From Candidatus Leptofilum proximum (GTDB lineage Bacteria; Chloroflexota; Anaerolineae; Promineifilales; Promineifilaceae), in contig JADJXK010000002.1 of assembly GCA_016710325.1 (NCBI GenBank), positions 3,968,001 through 4,032,000 on the forward strand: a stretch of 64,000 nt of DNA, written 5' to 3'. Of the stretch, positions 50,774-58,579 are shown one piece after another (positions within the stretch are counted from its first letter, which is position 1; every line of letters begins with the position of its first letter). The notes under the pieces are model-generated. The model made no database searches. It was not told where the DNA came from and saw only the letters and a list, made by a program, of their open reading frames with translations. The position numbers and the translations under genes were made by a program.

Positions 50774-50796
50774 CCTGCCTGTTGGCAGGTTTTTTA
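50774..50796 (+). terminator. rho-independent terminator or attenuator before the BMP gene
   Basis: CCTGCC-TGTT-GGCAGG (50774-50789) followed by six T, 70 bases before the BMP lipoprotein ATG and about 65 bases after the structured leader. Confidence 0.7.
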
Positions 50797-50864
50797 TATT
50801 TCCTAGGTGGATACCTTCGGGAAGGTGTCTGCCACTTTTATATTTTCCGTTAGGAGGAAGAACC

Positions 50865-51914
50865 ATGAAACGCACGATTTATTTACTGTTTTCTGTTATT
50901 CTGCTGGCCCTCTTTTTGGCGGCTTGCGGCGGGGGTGAAGAGGCCGAGGAATTTAGCTTTGCCCTGGTCTTACCCGGCCCGTTGGGCGATCGCTCCTTTG
51001 CCGACTCGGCCAACCGTGGGGCGGAACGGGCCATCGAAGAACTTGGCGTAAGCGGCAACGTCATCGAGACAACCGGTATCAGCGAGCATGAGGCGGCTAT
51101 GCGCGGCGCTATCCAGGCGGGCAACGACATTGTTCTGCCCCTGGCGTTGGACGCCCAGCTGCTGCTCGACCTGGCGGCCGAATTCCCGGACCAAAAGTTC
51201 GGCGCCCCGTCTGACGTGTTTGCCGAAGAACTACCTGAAAACGTCGCGGCCTTCCAGATCAATGTGCATGAATCCAGCTTCCTGGTTGGCCTCATCGCCG
51301 GAAGCATGACCGAGACCAAAACCGTCGGTGCGGTTGTGGGTGGGGATGCACCGGGGTTGAACCAGTTCTTCTACGGCTATAAGCAAGGTGTGCTGGAAGT
51401 ATGCCCCGACTGCGAAGTGCTGGTAGGCTACCTGGGTTTCGACTTCAACAACCCAACCCTGGGCCTGGAAACCGCTTTAGGCCAGTACGAACAAGGCGCG
51501 GACATTGTATACCAGGTGGCCGGTCGTTCTGGTGAAGGCGTTTTGGAAGCGGCCAAGCAAACGGGTAACTTCGCCATCGGCGTGGACTCCAACCAGGACT
51601 GGATTCAACCTGGTTCAGTGATTGTGTCCATGCTCAAGCGCGTGGACGTAACCACCTTCACCCTCATCGAATGGGCCAGGAACGACACCTTCCAGGGCGG
51701 TTTCAACGAGCTGGGCATGGCCGACGGTGCAGCAGGCATTTCCTGGGATGAAGGCTCCACCACCTTCGAAGAAGAAGGTCCGGCCGATATGGTGGCCAAG
51801 CTGCCAGCGGTTAAAGAAACGGTAGAAGAATACCGTCAACAAATTCTGGATGGCGACTACGAGGTGTGTGACGCTTTAAATCCCACGCCGGTTTGTGATC
51901 CGTTGATCAATTAA
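50865..51914 (+). CDS. BMP-family (PnrA-like) nucleoside-binding lipoprotein
   Basis: 349 aa. Lipoprotein signal LLALFLAACGGG with lipid-modified Cys at about 21, then a BMP domain: FALVLPGPLGDRSFADSANRGAERAIEEL near 40, NDIVLPLALDAQLLLDLAAEFPDQKFG, VVGGDAPGLNQFFYGYKQGVLEV and GVDSNQDWIQPGSVIVSMLKRVDV near 240. PnrA/BmpA proteins bind purine nucleosides for ABC import. The gene is monocistronic-looking at its 5' end (structured leader, AGGAGGAAG site) and is followed by ATPase and permease genes. Confidence 0.92.
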   Translation: MKRTIYLLFSVILLALFLAACGGGEEAEEFSFALVLPGPLGDRSFADSANRGAERAIEELGVSGNVIETTGISEHEAAMRGAIQAGNDIVLPLALDAQLLLDLAAEFPDQKFGAPSDVFAEELPENVAAFQINVHESSFLVGLIAGSMTETKTVGAVVGGDAPGLNQFFYGYKQGVLEVCPDCEVLVGYLGFDFNNPTLGLETALGQYEQGADIVYQVAGRSGEGVLEAAKQTGNFAIGVDSNQDWIQPGSVIVSMLKRVDVTTFTLIEWARNDTFQGGFNELGMADGAAGISWDEGSTTFEEEGPADMVAKLPAVKETVEEYRQQILDGDYEVCDALNPTPVCDPLIN

Positions 51915-51926
51915 CAGCCATCAGTC

Positions 51927-52025
51927 AATCGGTAATCGGTAAACGGTGAGCGGTAATGGGTTCACTGTACGCCAGGCGGTCGCGCAGCGACATTACCGAT
52001 AACGGATAACCGATTACCGATTACT
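51927..52025. repeat. GGTAATCGG-family inverted tract
   Basis: AATCGGTAATCGGTAAACGGTGAGCGG-like arm, a GCCAGGCGGTCGCGCAGCG insert and an inverted TTACCGATAACGGATAACCGATTACCG-like arm, between the BMP and ATPase genes. The insert recurs as GACGCGCAGCGA in the tract at 53545. Confidence 0.85.
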
Positions 52026-52030
52026 AAATT

Positions 52031-53557
52031 ATGACAAACGCCGTCGAATTAAGAAACATCACCAAGTTTTTTCCTTCATCGAACGTGTTGGCCAACAACA
52101 ACGTGAGCCTGGAGGTGCGCCAGGGTGAAGTGCACGCCCTGGTAGGTGAAAATGGCGCGGGCAAAACGACGCTCATGAACATCCTCTACGGGCTGCACCC
52201 GCCGGACAGCGGCCAGATTTTGGTCAACGGCGAGGAAGTGCAGGTAACACATCCCGACGACGCCATTCGCCTGGGCATTGGCATGGTGCACCAGCATTTT
52301 AAGCTGGTGCCGTCGTTTACGATTGCCGAAAACATCATGCTAGGCATGGAGCCGAACCGCTACGGCCTGCTGCAAAAGCGGGACGAAGCGGAGCAGGTGC
52401 GGGCTTTGGCCGCGCGGTTTGGGCTGCCGGTGGATCCCAATGCCCGCATTCGCGATTTGCCGGTAGGGATGCAGCAGCGGGTGGAGATTTTGAAGGCCTT
52501 GCAGCGAGAAGCACAGATTTTGATTTTGGATGAGCCAACGGCCGTACTCACCCCCCAGGAAGTCAAAGAACTTTTGGCTGTCGTGCGTAACCTGGCCGAA
52601 CGCGGCCGTACCATCATCTTCATCACCCACAAGCTGGTGGAGGTGAAGGACGTGGCTGACCGGCTCAGCGTGATGCGCGGCGGCAGGATGATGGGCACCC
52701 GGGACGTGGCCACCACTACCATCCCGGAAATGGCCAGCATGATGGTTGGCCGTCCCGTGCTGCTGAACCTGGACAAACAGCCGGCCAGGCCCGGTGACGT
52801 CATTTTTGCCTGCGAAGATGTGACCGTGTCGGACGCCAGCGGCATTCCGGCGGTGCGCCATCTCTCGTTTGAGGTGCGGACGGGGGAGGTGCTGGGCATT
52901 GCTGGTGTAAGCGGCAACGGACAGACGGAGCTGGTGGAAGCGATCAGCGGCATGCGCCCCATTGACGGCGGGCGGCTGTGTTTTGCCGGGCAGCCCATCA
53001 CCCATGAATCGGTGGGGCAGCGGCGCAACCGGGGCATAGCCCACATCCCCGAAGACCGCATCAAGATTGGGCTGAATTTGCAGACCAACCTGGATGAAAA
53101 CCTGGTGGTAAGCCGCTACAAATGGCCGGAATTTAACCGGCTGGGCTTTTTGATTCGCAGCGCCATGGGGCGGTTTGCCGCCTCGTCGATCAAGCAGTTT
53201 TCCATTGCCGCGGCCCGGCCCGGTGGCGAGATTGCCACGCTGTCTGGCGGCAACCTGCAAAAAGTGGTGCTGGCCCGCGAGCTGGCAGGTAATCCCAGGT
53301 TTGTGATTGCCAACCAACCGACACGCGGCCTGGACGTTGGCAGCATCGAGTTTGTGCACCGGGCACTGATTGCGGCGCGGGATAGTGGTGCGGCCGTTCT
53401 CCTTGTGTCGGTCGAGCTGGATGAGATCATGTCGCTGAGTGACCGGGTGATTGTGCTGTACCGCGGCGAAATTGCCGGTGAAGTCGACCCGCAGACGGTG
53501 ACTGAGGAAGAGATTGGGCTGCTGATGGGCGGCAGCAGATTGGTTCGTAATCCGTAA
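52031..53557 (+). CDS. nucleoside ABC transporter ATP-binding protein (YufO/BmpB-like), double ATPase
   Basis: 508 aa with two ABC ATPase domains, as in RbsA/MglA/YufO. Domain 1: Walker A GENGAGKTTLMN at about 36, signature LPVGMQQRVEILKAL near 140, Walker B ILILDEPTAVLTPQE. Domain 2: degenerate Walker A GVSGNGQTELVEAI near 295 and signature LSGGNLQKVVLARELAG near 400. It powers the BMP nucleoside importer with the two permeases downstream. Confidence 0.93.
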   Translation: MTNAVELRNITKFFPSSNVLANNNVSLEVRQGEVHALVGENGAGKTTLMNILYGLHPPDSGQILVNGEEVQVTHPDDAIRLGIGMVHQHFKLVPSFTIAENIMLGMEPNRYGLLQKRDEAEQVRALAARFGLPVDPNARIRDLPVGMQQRVEILKALQREAQILILDEPTAVLTPQEVKELLAVVRNLAERGRTIIFITHKLVEVKDVADRLSVMRGGRMMGTRDVATTTIPEMASMMVGRPVLLNLDKQPARPGDVIFACEDVTVSDASGIPAVRHLSFEVRTGEVLGIAGVSGNGQTELVEAISGMRPIDGGRLCFAGQPITHESVGQRRNRGIAHIPEDRIKIGLNLQTNLDENLVVSRYKWPEFNRLGFLIRSAMGRFAASSIKQFSIAAARPGGEIATLSGGNLQKVVLARELAGNPRFVIANQPTRGLDVGSIEFVHRALIAARDSGAAVLLVSVELDEIMSLSDRVIVLYRGEIAGEVDPQTVTEEEIGLLMGGSRLVRNP

Positions 53558-53643
53558 TCCGTTATCGGTAAACGGTTTTACCGGACGCGCAGCGAAATTC
53601 CGATTACCGGTTACCGATTACCGAACACCGATTACCGAACACC
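53545..53643. repeat. GGTAATCCG/CGATTACCG inverted tract
   Basis: GTAATCCGTAATCCGTTATCGGTAAACGG-like arm and CGATTACCGGTTACCGATTACCG-like arm between ATPase and permease genes; overlaps the ATPase stop. Confidence 0.85.
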
Positions 53644-53648
53644 AAGCT

Positions 53649-54764
53649 ATGAACAATTACCAAAGACAACAACAACTAAACACCATCCTGGTGCCGATTT
53701 TGGCCATTTTGTCGGGGCTGCTGGTAGCGGCCGTTCTCATCTTGTTCACTGGTGAGTCGCCCATCGAGGCATTTGGGGAGCTGTTTCGGGCCGGTTTTGG
53801 CTGCCGGGCGATTGATCGCTGTGCCTTTCTCACCACGCTGGAGCGGGCCACACCGCTGATCTTGACAGGGCTTTCGGCCGTGGTCGCTTTTCGCTCGGGG
53901 ATGTTTAGCATTGGCCAGGAAGGGCAGTTTGCCTTTGGTGCGCTGGTGGCGGCCTGGCTGGGCTTTGCCCTGGATTTGCCCGTGGTCATCCATGCGCTGG
54001 TCATTATGGCGGCGGCGATGGTGGTTGGCGGCATTTACGGCTGGATTCCCGGTGTGCTGAAGGTGAAGCTGCAAATCAACGAGGTGATCACCACGCTGGT
54101 GATGAACGAGATTGCCCTGCTCATTTTGGTCTACATGGTTAACTTCCCCCTGCGGGCGGACCGGGGCACCACAGCGTTTTCGCCGGTGATTGACGAGACG
54201 GCCAAGCTGGCCACCTTTTTGCCCGGTTCCAAGTGGGGCTGGGGCTTTGTAATTGCCATTGCCGCGGCGGTAATTGTCTACCTGTACCTGTGGCGCTCCA
54301 CGGCCGGGTACGAGCAGCGCATGGCGGGCCAGTCGTCGTTGTTTGCCCTGTTTGGCGGCATTCGCAACGACCAGGCAGCGCTGCGCGGCATGTTCATCAG
54401 TGGCGCGATTGCCGGGTTGGCCGGGGCGATTGAGGTGCTCGGCGTGCACTATCGCATCAACCAGGAATTTTCAGTAGGGCTGGGCTTTGATGGCCTGTCG
54501 GTGGCGATTTTGGGGCAGGTGCACCCGCTGGGTGCGGTACTGGTGGCGATCTTGTTTGCCGGGGTGCGCCTGGGGGCGCAGCTGGGTTTGCAGATCAACA
54601 TGGGCATCCCGCGTGAGCTGGGCGGCTCGGTGATTGCCTTCATGATTTTGTTTGTGGCCGCCGAGCAGTTTTACCGGAACAACATTGCCGGGGTGCGGGA
54701 TCGGATTGACCGGTGGCGGGGGCGGAAAACGGCCGTCGAACTCGCCGTCGAGGAGAACAAATAA
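53649..54764 (+). CDS. nucleoside ABC transporter permease (YufP/BmpC-like)
   Basis: 371 aa with about nine to ten hydrophobic segments. RSGMFSIGQEGQFAFGALVAAWLG near 84, VLKVKLQINEVITTLVMNEIALLIL near 141 and GMFISGAIAGLAGAIEVLGVHYRI near 250 match YufP/RfuC-type permeases. A Cys-containing loop GFGCRAIDRCAFLTTLERATPLI near 48 is shared with the orphan paralogue at 49383. The stop TAA and the next ATG overlap by one base (TAATG), a translational-coupling arrangement with the second permease. Confidence 0.93.
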   Translation: MNNYQRQQQLNTILVPILAILSGLLVAAVLILFTGESPIEAFGELFRAGFGCRAIDRCAFLTTLERATPLILTGLSAVVAFRSGMFSIGQEGQFAFGALVAAWLGFALDLPVVIHALVIMAAAMVVGGIYGWIPGVLKVKLQINEVITTLVMNEIALLILVYMVNFPLRADRGTTAFSPVIDETAKLATFLPGSKWGWGFVIAIAAAVIVYLYLWRSTAGYEQRMAGQSSLFALFGGIRNDQAALRGMFISGAIAGLAGAIEVLGVHYRINQEFSVGLGFDGLSVAILGQVHPLGAVLVAILFAGVRLGAQLGLQINMGIPRELGGSVIAFMILFVAAEQFYRNNIAGVRDRIDRWRGRKTAVELAVEENK

Positions 54765-55735
54765 TGGAAGATGGCGTTTTTACCATTGCCTTGTTAAGCA
54801 GCGGGCTGCGCCTGGCGACACCCATCATCCTGGCGGCGCTGGGCGGAGCGATTTGCAGCCGGGCGGGTGTGTTGAACCTGGCCCTGGAAGCCAAGATGCT
54901 GCTGGGGGCGTTTGTGGCCATCGTGATGGCTTTCTTTTTGGGCAATACCTACCTTGGCATCCTGGTGGCGGTCGCTTTTGGTGGCATGCTGGGCCTGATG
55001 TTTGCCATGCTGTATCTGAAGTACAAGGTGAACCTCATCATTCTGGCGCTGGCGATGAATCTGCTGATTTTGGAATTGACGGTGTATTTTATGCGGGTGT
55101 TGTTTGGCAACGTCGGTTCGTGGGCCGACCCAAGCATCCAGCGTCTGCCCGACTTTGAACTGCCGATCATTGCCAGCATTCCGGTCATCGGCGACATTTT
55201 TAGCGGCTACAACTTCATTGTGTACTTCAGCTGGTTTGCGGCGATTGCCGGGTACGTGATTATGTTCCACACGAAATTCGGCCGTCACCTGCGGGCCGTG
55301 GGTGAAAACAAGGAAGCGGCCGAAACGCTGGGCATCAACGTGCGCCGCGTGCAGATTACGGCGCTGGTGATTGCCGGTATGCTGTGCGCCCTGGGCGGCG
55401 CGTTCCTCTCGGTGGGCCACCTGACTCTGTTTACGCGCAACATGACAAACGGCCGTGGTTGGGTGGGCGTCACGGCGGCTATTTTTGGCTTTCAACATCC
55501 CATCGGCGTGCTGCTGACCGGCTCCTTTTTTGGCTTTGCCGAGGCGTTTGCCGTGCGCATCCAAAACGTCAGCGATTTGCCGCCGAACCTGGTGCAGCTG
55601 CTGCCGCAGTTTGCCACGCTGGCGGCGCTCATTTTGGTGGCGCTGCGCGAGAAGGGGCAGCTGTGGCTCAACCGCCGCCGCTTCCGCCAGCAGCTGGCGC
55701 GCGGGGAGATGCGATCGACGGTAGCGGGGGATTGA
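54764..55735 (+). CDS. nucleoside ABC transporter permease (YufQ/BmpD-like)
   Basis: 323 aa. TIALLSSGLRLATPIILAALGGAICSRAGVLNLALEAKMLLGA at the N-terminus, MFHTKFGRHLRAVGENKEAAETLGINVRR near 170 and ALGGAFLSVGHLTLFTRNMTNGRGWVGVTAAIFGF near 206 are the classic YufQ-type signatures. It completes the BMP importer. The start at 54764 overlaps the preceding stop; upstream in-frame codons lie in the preceding gene. ACGGCCGT at 55447 falls in the NGR codons. Confidence 0.93.
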   Translation: MEDGVFTIALLSSGLRLATPIILAALGGAICSRAGVLNLALEAKMLLGAFVAIVMAFFLGNTYLGILVAVAFGGMLGLMFAMLYLKYKVNLIILALAMNLLILELTVYFMRVLFGNVGSWADPSIQRLPDFELPIIASIPVIGDIFSGYNFIVYFSWFAAIAGYVIMFHTKFGRHLRAVGENKEAAETLGINVRRVQITALVIAGMLCALGGAFLSVGHLTLFTRNMTNGRGWVGVTAAIFGFQHPIGVLLTGSFFGFAEAFAVRIQNVSDLPPNLVQLLPQFATLAALILVALREKGQLWLNRRRFRQQLARGEMRSTVAGD

Positions 55736-55740
55736 CGGTT

Positions 55741-55802
55741 ATCGGTGAACGGTTATCGGTAATCGGTAAGACCGTTTACGGATTACCGATTACGGATTAC
55801 GG
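55741..55802. repeat. GGTTATCGGTAATCGG inverted tract
   Basis: ATCGGTGAACGGTTATCGGTAATCGG-like arm and CCGTTTACGGATTACCGATTACGG-like arm before the unknown gene at 55808. Confidence 0.82.
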
Positions 55803-55807
55803 AAAAC

Positions 55808-56557
55808 ATGGATCGGACGAATTGGTGGGAAAAATTGGAGCCTGAGCAAACGGCACTGCTCAACGAGGTGTGGATTCCGGTGGGGGTGCCGGGGTATGCG
55901 GGGATGGCTAAGGCGCCGTGGCGGGAGGTGCTGGACGGCCGTTTCGGACCGCAAAACTGGCGCATTCAGTACATCGTGCGGGGGAAAAGCGTTCCTTTTA
56001 GCGAAGCCATTCAAGAGTACGAGGCGGCCTACCGGCACTTTTTGCGCGGGAATCCGGCGTTGGTGCGCTTTTTAACGGCCGTCTGCGGCAACGTCTACGA
56101 TGATAACATCACCAACGTGTACGACGCCGACTACGAGCAGCCCCACACGGCGATGAACCATTACCAGGACATCTCGGTGCGGCGGGTGATTGCCGAGCTG
56201 GTTGAGGATGAGGAATGGCCAGATGTGGCGGATACGGCTGTTACTCCCACCGATCTCATTGACTTGACCGATGGCCAGACCCACCATCTGCCCCGCGCCC
56301 GGGGCTTTCGCGGCTGTTACCTGCTGCAAATCCGCGATCCGCTCTCGCCCGGCTTTTGCCTGAATCCAGCGGTAGTGCCGGTGCACGATCCCGCACTCAT
56401 CACCAGTCTGCCCAACCATGAAGGCTGGTTCCACAAAGAAGGCTGCGCTCATCTCTCTGTGGAGGCGTTCTGGCAAATGAGCAAAGTCATCGAGGTTCGC
56501 TACGGCCGCTTTTTGGCATTAGGGCCAGAGCGGGTCAACCCGCTGGCTGGTTTGTGA
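55808..56557 (+). CDS. conserved-looking protein of unknown function in the nucleoside island
   Basis: 249 aa, soluble, no signal or TM. Aromatic and acidic rich with TNWWEKLEPEQTALLNEVWIPVG near the start, AVCGNVYDDNITNVYDADYEQPHTAMNHYQDISV near 95, and RARGFRGCYLLQIRDPLSPGFCLNPAVVPVHDPALI near 165. Cys, His and Asp residues are frequent, but no known motif is recognised. Placement between the importer and a PfkB kinase plus nucleoside hydrolase suggests a role in nucleoside or sugar use. Contains two ACGGCCGT copies. Confidence 0.6.
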   Translation: MDRTNWWEKLEPEQTALLNEVWIPVGVPGYAGMAKAPWREVLDGRFGPQNWRIQYIVRGKSVPFSEAIQEYEAAYRHFLRGNPALVRFLTAVCGNVYDDNITNVYDADYEQPHTAMNHYQDISVRRVIAELVEDEEWPDVADTAVTPTDLIDLTDGQTHHLPRARGFRGCYLLQIRDPLSPGFCLNPAVVPVHDPALITSLPNHEGWFHKEGCAHLSVEAFWQMSKVIEVRYGRFLALGPERVNPLAGL

Positions 56558-56560
56558 GGA

Positions 56561-56652
56561 TTTTTAACGCAAAGGCGCAAAGAGGCAAAGAGAGAAAAGG
56601 AAAAAAAGCCTTTGCCCCTTCATTTTCTTGGCGTTCTTTGCGTCAAATTCTG
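56561..56652. repeat. CGCAAAGGCGCAAAGAGGCAAAG inverted tract
   Basis: Tandem GCAAAG words followed by inverted CTTTGCCCC / CTTGGCGTTCTTTGCG words around a purine-rich centre, between the unknown gene and the PfkB kinase. Confidence 0.75.
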
Positions 56653-56663
56653 AGTGGAGAAAG

Positions 56664-57536
56664 ATGTCTGAAGAGTCCACGATTTTGCTGGGGGCGGCCA
56701 GTTTGGATATTTATAAGGCAGACGGCCGTATCCTGCCCGGCGGTGGCTGCCTGAACATGGCCTATCACTGGCGGCAGCTCGGTTTGCCGCATCTGTTCCT
56801 CACTCGCATTGGTCTAGATGGCGCGCCGGTTTTCCACGATTTTTTCCGGCAGCACCAGATTGCTTACTTGCCGGAGAGTTTGGTGGGCAACGGCCGTACT
56901 TCCTCTATCGACATCGCCGTTTTGCCCGGCGGACAAATCTACATGGACAACTTTGTCGAAGGTGTGCTGGCCGATTTTAGGCTGACACCCTCCGAGGAAG
57001 CACTGGTGGCCCAGGCTGAGCGGGTTCACGCCGTGCTGGTGGACAGTGTGGCGCGGGAGGTGCATCGATTGGCCGGGCGGGGGATGTGGCAGCGGCCGTT
57101 CCTCTCCGCCGACTTCCTCGATTTTCGCCACTTTACCCTGGAACAGTTTGCCACCATCATGCCGCTGGTCGATTTAGGCTTCATCGGCTGGCCGGGGGCG
57201 CTGGACGACCCGCTGCTGCCTCGCCTGCGGCAAATCGTCTTTGACCTGGGCAGGCTGCTGGTGGTGACGTTGGGCTCGCGCGGGGTGTGGGTGTGGGACG
57301 GCCGTTCCCAACCCCAAGCGCACGTTTTCCCCGTCGAGGCTGTACCGGTGCAGGGCAGCACGGTTGGCTGTGGCGATGCGTTTATTGCTTACTTTTTGGC
57401 TGAATTTTGGCGTGGTGGCAGCTTAGAAGCAGCAGTGGCGCAGGGCAAACTGGGTGGAAAGATGGCGACGGCGTGGCAACGGCCGCTGCCCGATGCCGCG
57501 TACAAAACAATGCGTCTTCGGGAATTCAGAAGTTGA
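56664..57536 (+). CDS. PfkB-family sugar/nucleoside kinase
   Basis: 290 aa from the ATG at 56664 (GTGGAGAAAG upstream). ILLGAASLDIYKADGRILPGGGCLNMAYHWRQLG is the PfkB N-terminal region, but its glycine motif is GGGCLNMA instead of GGKGxNxA. The C-terminal GSTVGCGDAFIAYFLAEFWRG holds the catalytic Asp. The variant resembles fructoselysine/nucleoside kinase branches rather than ribokinase. It probably phosphorylates a nucleoside or the sugar released next door by the nucleoside hydrolase. Confidence 0.82.
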   Translation: MSEESTILLGAASLDIYKADGRILPGGGCLNMAYHWRQLGLPHLFLTRIGLDGAPVFHDFFRQHQIAYLPESLVGNGRTSSIDIAVLPGGQIYMDNFVEGVLADFRLTPSEEALVAQAERVHAVLVDSVAREVHRLAGRGMWQRPFLSADFLDFRHFTLEQFATIMPLVDLGFIGWPGALDDPLLPRLRQIVFDLGRLLVVTLGSRGVWVWDGRSQPQAHVFPVEAVPVQGSTVGCGDAFIAYFLAEFWRGGSLEAAVAQGKLGGKMATAWQRPLPDAAYKTMRLREFRS

Positions 57537-57541
57537 CAATC

Positions 57542-57589
57542 CGTGAAGCGTGAAACGTGAAACGTGATGTCTCCAGTCACGTTTCACGC
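57542..57589. repeat. CGTGAAACGTGA-family inverted tract
   Basis: GTGAAGCGTGAAACGTGAAACGTGATG-like arm, then CAGTCACGTTTCACGCT-like inverse. Between the kinase and nucleoside hydrolase genes. Confidence 0.82.
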
Positions 57590-57607
57590 TAAAATGGTTG
57601 ATGGTTA

Positions 57608-58516
57608 ATGATAATTTTTGACACGGACATGGGCCTGGGCACGCCGGGCGCGGAAATTGACGACGGGGCGGCGCTGATCTTTTTGCTGCGGGCGATGGGG
57701 GAACGAGTAACGGCCGTTACCACCACGCACGGCAACACCACGGTCGAAAATGCCGTCCACAACAGCCGCCGCCTGCTGGCTTATCTGGAGCGGACCGATG
57801 TGCCGCTGGGGCGCGGGGCCGCGCAAGGCCTGATCGAAGAAAAAGCGTGGTTTGCCGACTGGCAATCAGTCTACGGCCACACCCCGCCCTGGCCCGATGA
57901 ATCACCGCTGCCGCTGGCCGCCAACCTGATCATCGACACCGTGCGAGCCAATCCGGAGCAGGTGACGCTGATTGCTGTGGGTCCGCTAACCAACCTGGCG
58001 CTGGCCGTGCGGCTGGCGCCGGACATCGTGCCGCTGGTGCGCCAGGTGGTGACCATGGGCGGTTCGCTGGCCAGCGAACCAGAGCCGGAATTCAACGCTC
58101 GCTGCGATCCTGAAGCGGGCCACGTTGTGCTCAACGCTGGCTGGTCCCTGCGCCTCATCGACCTGGAGATCACCACTCAGGTGCCGTTCACCCGCGCCGA
58201 TTTTGCGCAGCTGCCGGGCAGCCATCCGGCCCTGGCGCTGTTGAAAAGCCAGTCGGCCGGTTGGATCGACCGGATGGAGAGCATGGATTGGGGCCACGAC
58301 AGCTGCGCCCTGCATGATGCCCTGGCGGTAGCGGCCGTTTTGGATGACAGCTTATTTACGTGGCAGGAAACGGCCGTCTCCGTCACGCTGCATCCACAAA
58401 ACCAGCGCGGCATCACCCGGGCGGTGCCGCAAGAGGGGAGTTTGGTGGAAACGGCCGTGTCGGTAGATGTTGAGCGCTGCCATGAATTGATTTGGCATTA
58501 TTTGGCAATTGAGTAA
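57608..58516 (+). CDS. nucleoside hydrolase (IunH superfamily), variant metal motif
   Basis: 302 aa. IIFDTDMGLGTPGAEIDDGAALI at residues 2-24 is the calcium-binding motif with an insertion between the first aspartates and the DD pair; TTTHGNTTVENAVHNSRRLLAYL near 38, VGPLTNLALAVRL near 120 and TMGGSLASEPEPEFNARCDPEAGHVVL near 144 follow. It cleaves nucleosides to base and sugar. It follows the PfkB kinase, so its product may go straight to that enzyme. The stop falls in an AATTGAGTAATTGG tract. Confidence 0.88.
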   Translation: MIIFDTDMGLGTPGAEIDDGAALIFLLRAMGERVTAVTTTHGNTTVENAVHNSRRLLAYLERTDVPLGRGAAQGLIEEKAWFADWQSVYGHTPPWPDESPLPLAANLIIDTVRANPEQVTLIAVGPLTNLALAVRLAPDIVPLVRQVVTMGGSLASEPEPEFNARCDPEAGHVVLNAGWSLRLIDLEITTQVPFTRADFAQLPGSHPALALLKSQSAGWIDRMESMDWGHDSCALHDALAVAAVLDDSLFTWQETAVSVTLHPQNQRGITRAVPQEGSLVETAVSVDVERCHELIWHYLAIE

Positions 58517-58566
58517 TTGGGTAATTGGCGAGGCTATAATTCGTGAAAATCCGTGTTAATTCGTGG
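58506..58566. repeat. GTAATTGG / ATTCGTGAAAATCCGTG tract
   Basis: ATTGAGTAATTGGGTAATTGG words including the nucleoside hydrolase stop, then AATTCGTGAAAATCCGTGTTAATTCGTGG words. Related to tracts at 35543 and 25306. Confidence 0.6.
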
Positions 58567-58579
58567 CAAAAAAGATTCA

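Noticed and set aside
50723..50806. 27-codon basic ORF (MKKSPPNRRR...) in the BMP leader
   Set aside because: It lacks a convincing ribosome-binding site and runs straight through the terminator hairpin, so it is probably chance.
50445..50864. Known purine or other riboswitch upstream of the BMP gene
   Set aside because: The conserved core sequences of the riboswitch classes I know are not seen; reported only as a structured leader of unknown type.
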